Positions 28,201 through 36,816 of a DNA stretch of 64,000 nt are shown here, in pieces. The notes beneath the pieces were generated by a model. The model ran no database searches. It was not told the DNA's origin and was given only the letters and a program-made list of their open reading frames with translations. The first letter of the stretch is position 1. Every line of letters starts with the position of its first letter. This DNA comes from Atrina japonica (Eukaryota > Mollusca > Bivalvia > Pterioida > Pinnidae), in contig BROG01000005.1 in NCBI GenBank assembly GCA_030159075.1, positions 1,686,001 to 1,750,000 of the forward strand, in the 5' to 3' direction. A program made the position numbers and the translations under genes.

Positions 28201-31200
28201 TTTAGGTGATTTATTCTAGACAAATCCAGACAATTTTCACATAAATTTTTGTTCTAAATTAAAACTGCTGGTGTCTCATTGAAGTTTTGAGTTATCAGGA
28301 TATAATTTTTGGTAGTCTCACAAACAGTTTACATTATTACTTTATTGTTACTTCAACATCCATTGGGTGACATATATTATTGTATATCCTTTGTAAAACA
28401 TGCTAGGATGCTTCTTCAGTTAACAGTTCTTTTTCTGGAGTCATTTTATTACCTTTTGCTTAACGATGATACATGTAGTTAACCACAATGAAATTTTGGA
28501 AAAATTTTGTAACAAACTGATTTTTGCTTTTGACTTAAGCCTCAGTCACAACTGGCCATACTTCCATTCTACAGGGTATTTACAGCAAAAAATGCCAAGG
28601 CACGCACATGCCTTGCATGACCTTCTTGTGGAATTTTGAGCACACAAACTGCCTGTAAGCACGTATGATGGCTGTTAAGCATGTCCATCAAACTCTGCAA
28701 TTTCCCAATAACATAATCGTTCTTACTCCCAAATTATGAATTGACTGCTACTTTTTTTTCTGTCACCATGACCTCTAAGACTCTCACCTACGCCGAGAAA
28801 TGCAGAAGACCCACAATTTAAAAGCCTGTGTGTCCGGTCGTGACTAAAGCTTTTTGAATACTCACACAAAGAACCATAATAAAATTGGTCAAATAACAGA
28901 GTGAGAAAAATGTACTCGTCCACGTAGAGTGAAAATGGCATGGGAAAAGTACACATGTAGGGTGGGACTTCAATATAACTCATTCTCATTGACGTGTAAT
29001 TTTTCCTCTAAATCTATGATATTGTACTTTGTACCCTCTAAAACTTTGCATTAATATGGCACTTTCAAAATCTTTTATTTCAATTTTAATTAAAGTAAAT
29101 GCCATATTGAAGAAATAAAAGAATAGTTAGTCTTAATAGTTTAACTTCCATAAATGTTAATTAAAAAATTTGGACAATCTGAAGGTGTCTCGGGACAGGT
29201 GGTTTTTTTGAAATCACTTGTCCCATAGGATGAGTGATTTTTTTTTTTTTTCTCACCCTAAGAAATAAGAAAAAAACAGACTTGAATGCATGGTTGGAAT
29301 TTTTGGTATTCACTCATCTCTATAATACCAATGGACACCATTGCTGCACATGAAGATCAGAATAAATGCAAACTGATTTACCTTCCATTTATCAAAACCA
29401 AACTCCACTGGAACTACACTGGTTTGGTTAAATAAAACATCATTGTGCTCTACTGGGGAAGTCACAATTTGTTCTCCATAAAAACAATCTGTGCTGTTTT
29501 CCCTGAAATATAGTGTATTAACAATGTAAGGAAACATAAAAATGATGAAAGGATGATATTAAGGGATTTTCCAAGGCCATATTTGGGTCCGGTTACAGGA
29601 CCCATTCCCAATGCAAAAAAGGCTTGTATTTTCCATAAATATAAACAAAAAGTCCCAGTTTGGAATTTCAAAATAAAGAATAAAGTATTTTCAAGCAAAT
29701 GTCTCAAATGAAGTTTTTCAGTTTTAGTTAAAATTTTGCATATTTTCCCAGCTTTTTGGACACTGGACCCAGAATGTAGGAGGTAGGAAAATCCCCGATA
29801 TTGATAAAACACTAATGAATACTAAGGTATCACGATGATTTCTATAACAGTTAACTCTGAATCTACACACCATTCTTAGTTATAGCGGCAACAAAGGTAC
29901 AGTGTATTTTACTAAAAGGAAAGGAAATTCAAAATAGTGAAATACATTCTATACCTTCTTTGAACCTTAAAACTACATGTACACCTTTGCAAGACCAAAG
30001 CAGACCAGAGACATATAAAACCAAGAAATTTTTGCACAGTTGCATTAATTCTATCACAAAGTCCTGACAAAGGTATCTTAGAACACTCCTGTGTTAAAAA
30101 GTCAAAGGTAAATAAGTGTAAATAGCTTTTATTTAATCAGCAAAACCCACTCGCTAAACAAAAAATGACAAGACTACTGCAGTATATAGAGAGCTACAAT
30201 CAGTACAATGTAAACAACACACTGACATACTTGCTAAGTCTCCCCCATAGATAGGGAGACTCTTAATTTCTGTGGAAACGCTGGGTAAAGTAGGAGAATT
30301 TCTCCGATTTTACCCAGCGTTTCCACAGAAATTAGGAGACTCCCTATATTTTTATGTAAAATCTCGATAATTTCTTCCAAATTAATGCATAGATCTATCC
30401 CCCATCTGAAAAATTAAAATTTTCGCAGATCGAATAATTCTTACTAAAATCAGCGATATATAAAGCTAATATATATCGCTGCTAAAATTTAGAGTCTTCC
30501 CCCATGACACGAGACAGAAATATATCTCTCATCATGCGCCATGAAATTTTTTTAAGATTGGCAGGTCTGCACCGACAGAAGCGCGAGGGGGTAATTTCTA
30601 TATGCTATTCTATTTCTATATGCTATTCTATACGCTGGCTAAAATCGGAGAATGTTATATGCGTTTCCACAAAAATTAGTGAGGAGGATGAAATGGTTCC
30701 AACCTCATCAAAGTGGGCAGGCTATATATATGATTTGTTTATCATTAAGATCAACATACGGACAGATTTTCATATATATTTATACGACGACCGGTCGTTT
30801 TCAGCTCCCGTGATCTGTTTGTCAATGCCTTATTGCCAGCGATATATAAAGCTTATATATCGCTGCTTATTGCAGATCATCACCGTTCTGATGCACAGAA
30901 ATACAGAATTCCCATTGTCACATCGTATATTTTCACTTTTCCTTCGGATAAAAATAAAACCTTGCACAACAAAATGAACAAGACTTTGTTGCCATAAAAA
31001 AAATTTCACGTCAAGTTTTTTTTTACACATCAAGTATATTTCATTCGATTGGCGCCTACCGAAAACCGGACTTTGAAGTCTTTTGGAAAAAAAAGAACCT
31101 TTCCCGGACAGATCGTGATTGATTCTACGGCCTATATAAGACCAAAGTTATGATGATCAAGGCGAGTGTCTCTGTCAATCAGACTTCAATTGATCTGCAA

Positions 31201-32473
31201 TCTATAAAAGATGTAGAACTATATACTGTATCCTAAAGAGAAAGTGGTATCATACAAAGTCAAATAATAAATCTAAATGTATAGGGCCTATAGCAAAATC
31301 CGTCAAAAGTATAGGCCTACAATAAAATATCATCCCATGCCTATACAAAAGAATGTATTTTCCTGAACGGAAGTTTTGATATGTATATTTTTGAAAATAG
31401 TTCTGCTATGAAAATTTCCACACGACAAAACAAAACTCTCTCTGTAGCAATTACGTCAATATAGCCTCTGTGACCGAAAAAAAATCGTGAAGAACTGACG
31501 GGATAAAAACGTGTGTGCTAAACTAAGGCCATTCCAAGTTTTTTCTTTGTTAAGCGTCAGCTAATAGATAGGCTTTGCTATTAGAAAACGAAAAAAAAAA
31601 AAACCCAACAACAAACATCTAGGGAAACATATTGGAACATGGCACCAAAATAAGCAGTTAAGCGCGATCATTTATTTTCTTCATTGTGAAAACTTATATT
31701 TCATAGGTTATCTATAAATATGTATTTAAATGTGTATAAAACTGCATTTGTTCTCAGAAATTTTTTGTCGTTTTGTGTTTTTTTTTTCTGATAGAAAGAT
31801 AGGTTTTTGAATTTAGACAGATTCTCCAAATGGATTACTTAGAACCCAGTCTTAAGACTTCCATGTTTTTTAAGTTCTGTCATGTTGTAAATTTTGTATT
31901 CACACCCACCCAGTAAATCAAACTTTACAACATGACAGAACTTAAAAAACATGGAAGTCTTAAGACTGGGTTCTAAGTAATCCATTTGGAGATTCTGTCG
32001 TGTTGCTCCCGCCAGGCAACACGACAGAATCCCCAAAAGGGATTAGTTTCAAAGGAACTTATAGTATTGCTTTAATAATCGGTTGTTTTGTGGCTGTATG
32101 CCCTTTATGTGGGGGTTGCTACGGACGCATCTTTTTAGGGGTTGTAAACATGCACCCGTTTCTTTATGCACATATATATCATACATACCCAACACATATT
32201 GTAAAGACGTAATCACACTTATCTAAAGTACAAACATGAGCACCGCCGTCACAACAGGTACCATTGTAATCATGACCCTGTGGATTTCTGTAGTCAATCA
32301 GATTGATAGACAGTTTACCTTTACTTTCCACCTGCTGAAACAATAGACAAATATCAAAAATTAAAAAGTTTTTAAAGACATGAATAATATAAAATATCAT
32401 TGCCAACAAGGTTATGAGTTTTGGAAACTTCCTTTAGATCTGGGTATGAAGTCAACAGATTAATACACTGAAG

Positions 32474-32553
<80 letters not shown>

Positions 32554-35500
32554 ATATATAGAATTAATAAACAGAATTTCACGAAACTTGATACAGGTGT
32601 TTACTGTTTAGTATTAGAATATACTGGACAAACAAGAATTCGGTGGCACGGCGTCTCTCTTATTCACGGAGTTATCTTTATAACTTTCGTTGTCACAGCG
32701 CTCTAATATCTACATCAATGAACGGGGTTTGAAGAAACTTGATACAACAATTTAGTCTGACAATACTATGGAAGTGTTTGTTATTCTTCCCATTGACACC
32801 CTTATATATGGAGTTATAGTCCTTGCTTTCTTTGCAAGTGCTGTAGCGATTCTGTTTCTGAAGTAAATTCTACAAAACCTGATACAAATGTTTAGCATGA
32901 CAAGATCACGGATGAGTTTGTTTTTATAAGCTCGAGCATCATTATCTAGAGGTATTGTTTTTTTCAATTCCCTTATTATTATCCTCTTGCCAAGCACATT
33001 GGACAAAGTGATTGTCCTGTGTGTTCATCAGTCCAACAGGCAGTTGATCTATCAGTCAGTTACACACACTGCGGGCAAGATTAAGAAATTATCGTTCTAC
33101 TTCCCATTGTCTTTGTATAATAACAGTATACATCTAACAGTATACATCTAAATCCAAGATTAAAATACCCCTTAGCCACTGGAAAGTATGCCTACATTTA
33201 TTGCTGAAAGATCCTGGTGCAAAATTTATAGCCTATATGATTGTGCCGGTTTTTTTTAATTTGCGTTGTTTAAAATGATTCTGATTATGGTTATAGGACT
33301 TTTTGATTTTAAAACCAGGACATTTTTTTATAAAAGAGTGATAATTATCACTCTTTTACCAACAACAAAATAAATAAATAAATAAATTTGCTTAAAATCG
33401 GGGCAGAAGCTGCGCGGGGCTCCGCTCTTGGTCTTGTGAAAGATAACCCTTTTCATTTTTTTTTTGGATCCGTACTGGTTCGTCTTAGGAAATGGACTTA
33501 CAAAGAAAAAAGTTAAGCTGTTTATCGTGTATACGACCTGGTGTATGGACATTATATGTGAAAGTGATAGGTGCCAGATTTGAAAAAAATCCACTTTTCA
33601 TGTTTACTAGACAGAACATTAAGTTGTTACTAAATATCGTCAATGTAAATCTTACGTAATTGGAAGTGACCTTGACAAACTGTCTGTTGAAGTCACGTGA
33701 TCGGAGTACAAACTATTCCAACAAAACTGAACGGCATGGGACAACTCGAAAATGGTTAATTGTGTCTGTAGTACTTCCGTTCCATTCCGTGTTTTGTCGG
33801 AAATCCATTTCTACATTTAGGGATTCCAAAATAAGTTAAATGACATTACCCATGGCCCGTACACTTGATCAATAATAATTTGTATTTGAAACACTCAAAT
33901 GTCGACAAATGCCCAAAGTCTTTAAGCTTTATGTTTGAATCACACTATGCAATAAAAGGTGTAAGGGTGTGTCGAAATTTGCACGTATTTATGACGATTA
34001 AAGTTGATTTTTTTTAACACGTACAATATTTACTGCGATATCTTACTGTAAGGTGCGTTTTGTTTCGAGTTTATGCAATGTCGTATTCCATATGTATAAT
34101 CAATTTCATTGCGAGGAATAAGTCCTTAACAAACATCTGCTGGTGATAAATGACTGAATTAAAATTTACGAGCTATATCGATCGAAAAATCAATAAAGTG
34201 AGGTTTGAAACTACATTCTTACTTGTACAAGTTGACCAAACTTAATTCGATAGTGTTACATTCCACGATGGAACCTTGCTGCGATAGTGAACTATACAAA
34301 GCCAGTGGAAACATGACAGTAGTGGTCCTGTCCACTCGATTATCCCAATTTTGGTTTATACCAGCAAAAAGGTAAACATTTTTGTGGGACAATCAGGACT
34401 TTCAAATGTAGGATAATCTTGAATATTTCAGAAAGTTTAGAATATGAAGACAGAAAATTACAATTTTAAGATATTAGATTTTATACAAAAAAGAGACAAA
34501 TAGGACTAATCTAAATATACAACACGCTTAAATATATGACATTTACAACAAATCTATACAAAATTTTAATAGTAAATAATTCTATGCATGTCTTCAAACT
34601 CCCTCCGAAATAGTGAATTTGTCCCTTAGCCCCTGTCACTTATATTAATTTTAGCTGTATCTCAATGAGTAGGCCTATTGACAAAACATAAAACATTCCT
34701 TCTGAGTCTAGGGCGCGAGCATATCAGTAAAGCCTGGAAATACGTTTACAATGCATTCGATTGACGACCCCTCTCAATACTTTGTGTCTGTCAATTCGTC
34801 CCAGGGGTTAATGGTTCTAACAACCAATTCCTTCTGCCATCTTCTTGAGGGAAGAGTATTGAAATATGAAAGATATTGGTAATAGTAAACTTTTAAAGTT
34901 GTATTCAGAAGTGGACGGGAATTTGATCAATTGGGGTGCAGTTATCATTCAGGTAGAGTTTAGGTTAATTTTGTGATCTCCAAATAAATATCTTAGAGAC
35001 ACCATTAGAAAATATCCTAGAGACACCATTAGAAAATATCCTAGAGACACCATTAGAAAATATCTTAGAGACACCATTAGAAAATATCTTAGAGACACCA
35101 TTAGAAAATATCTTAGAGACACCATTAGAAAATATCCTAGAGACACCATTAGAAAATATCCTAGAGACACCATTAGAAAATATCTTAGAGACACCATTAG
35201 AAAATATCCTAGAGACACCATTAGAAAATATCTTAGAGACACCATTTATCTTAGAGACACCATTAGAAAATATCTTAGAGACACCATTAGAAAATATCCT
35301 AGAGACACCATTAGAAAATATCTTAGAGACACCATTAGAGTTCTTGCACGAGAAGTTTATATGTAAACATAACGCACCAAAACTTACGATTACCGGCATA
35401 CTTTTATCTATTATTGATTGTTAAATTTGGCTAGTTTAAAAATCATCTGGAAATAGCAAAAATACCGAAGAATATTCGGGAAAAGGATACCGGAATGCGC

Positions 35501-36728
35501 GATTATTGATGTTCGTGAAAATAGATGGTCGAATGATACGGATGTTTTCCTCTCTTTATGTTTCCGTATTAAAAAGCATTTCAGATCTTCCAGATAACAC
35601 TTCGAAATGATATCTTGAAACATCTAAATTTGAAAGTGAATTCTTCCCCACTCACACTCCCCACTCGTTCCAATTTGATATAAAATGGTTTAGTAAATGT
35701 CTGGAATCTTCATAATCACCGGCTTCCAAAATTAAAAAAGTGATTTTCTCTTCACGTGTATTGCTAAATATATATCTAAGTTTTGTTCGATCGGATGAAA
35801 ACAGTTGCAGTACATCAAAATCGAACAGAAATCACATGCTTATTCCGAAGTTCTGATAATCCGATAAGTCGATAATCCGAAATCTTGTGTTTAAAAACGT
35901 TTCGACTGGTAGAAAATATTGAGCCATTCGTACTTATTTGCGTTTCTACTATTTTTTAAAATAATTTAACTGTTAAACTGTTACGCAAGGGGTATTGACA
36001 AATGGTCTAATAGTATCCAATTAGTTGTTTATATGAAGCGACACGGATTTGTTTCAAGGTTTTGTCTAATCTTGCATTGTTTTGGACTATACTATTTCTA
36101 TTTGATTTTTAAAGGTGTTTAACGTCACACAATTTTTCAGTTATATGAAGCGACACGGATTTGTTTCAAGGTTTTGTCTAATCTTGCATTGTTTTGGACT
36201 ATACGATTTCTATTTGATTTTTAAAGGTGTTTAACGTCACACAATTTTTCAGTTATATTAAGCGACACGGATTTGTTTCAAGGTTTTGTCTAATCTTGCA
36301 TTGTTTTGGACTATACGATTTCTATTTGATTTTTAAAGGTGTTTAACGTCACACAATTTTTCAGTTATATGGTGGCGGTCAGTTTTTAATGGTGGAGAAG
36401 AGACCACCACCGACCTTCCGCAAGTAAATTGGCAAACTTTCTCACAAAAAATCAGCTTCGGTTCCAGCGGGACTTGAACCTGCGCTGATCGGACGTGAGA
36501 GGCTCCATGATTCAAAATGCAATGCTTTGACCACTCTACCATGATAGCCCCATTGGATTATCCAATCATTCAAACTTTCTGTCAGCGTCGTCATAAAGGA
36601 GCGTCGGACTAAAGTTCCGATCCCAATACATAGATACCTTTGACACTGCTCTTTTGAAGAAATCCAAACCTTATGATCAAGAGCTGACAGCAAGTTTGAA
36701 TGATCGGAAAATCCAATGGAGCCTTCGT

Positions 36729-36816
<88 letters not shown>

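Larger units (their letters stand above)
21270..32430. repeat. Segmental duplication, gene A copy
   Basis: This interval aligns with 51720-62320 exon by exon and through the introns, apart from small indels and inserted elements. The left edge falls inside the mucin exon at GTGACACACTAGTTGTCTC; the right edge fades in intron 1 soon after exon 2. Introns remain very similar, so the duplication is recent relative to intron turnover. Confidence 0.92.

Noticed and set aside
29462..29812. Minus-strand open frame overlapping exon 3 (counterpart 59438-59857)
   Set aside because: It is intron read in another frame; the AG acceptor and phase support only the short exon.
30504..30977. Plus-strand open frame of 157 residues (counterpart at 60475-60813)
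   Set aside because: Its reading differs between the copies and crosses a rearranged hairpin and a micro-element insertion; no domain.
34949..35399. Two minus-strand open frames with octapeptide repeats
   Set aside because: They arise from the 24-bp tandem repeat, which is open in more than one frame.
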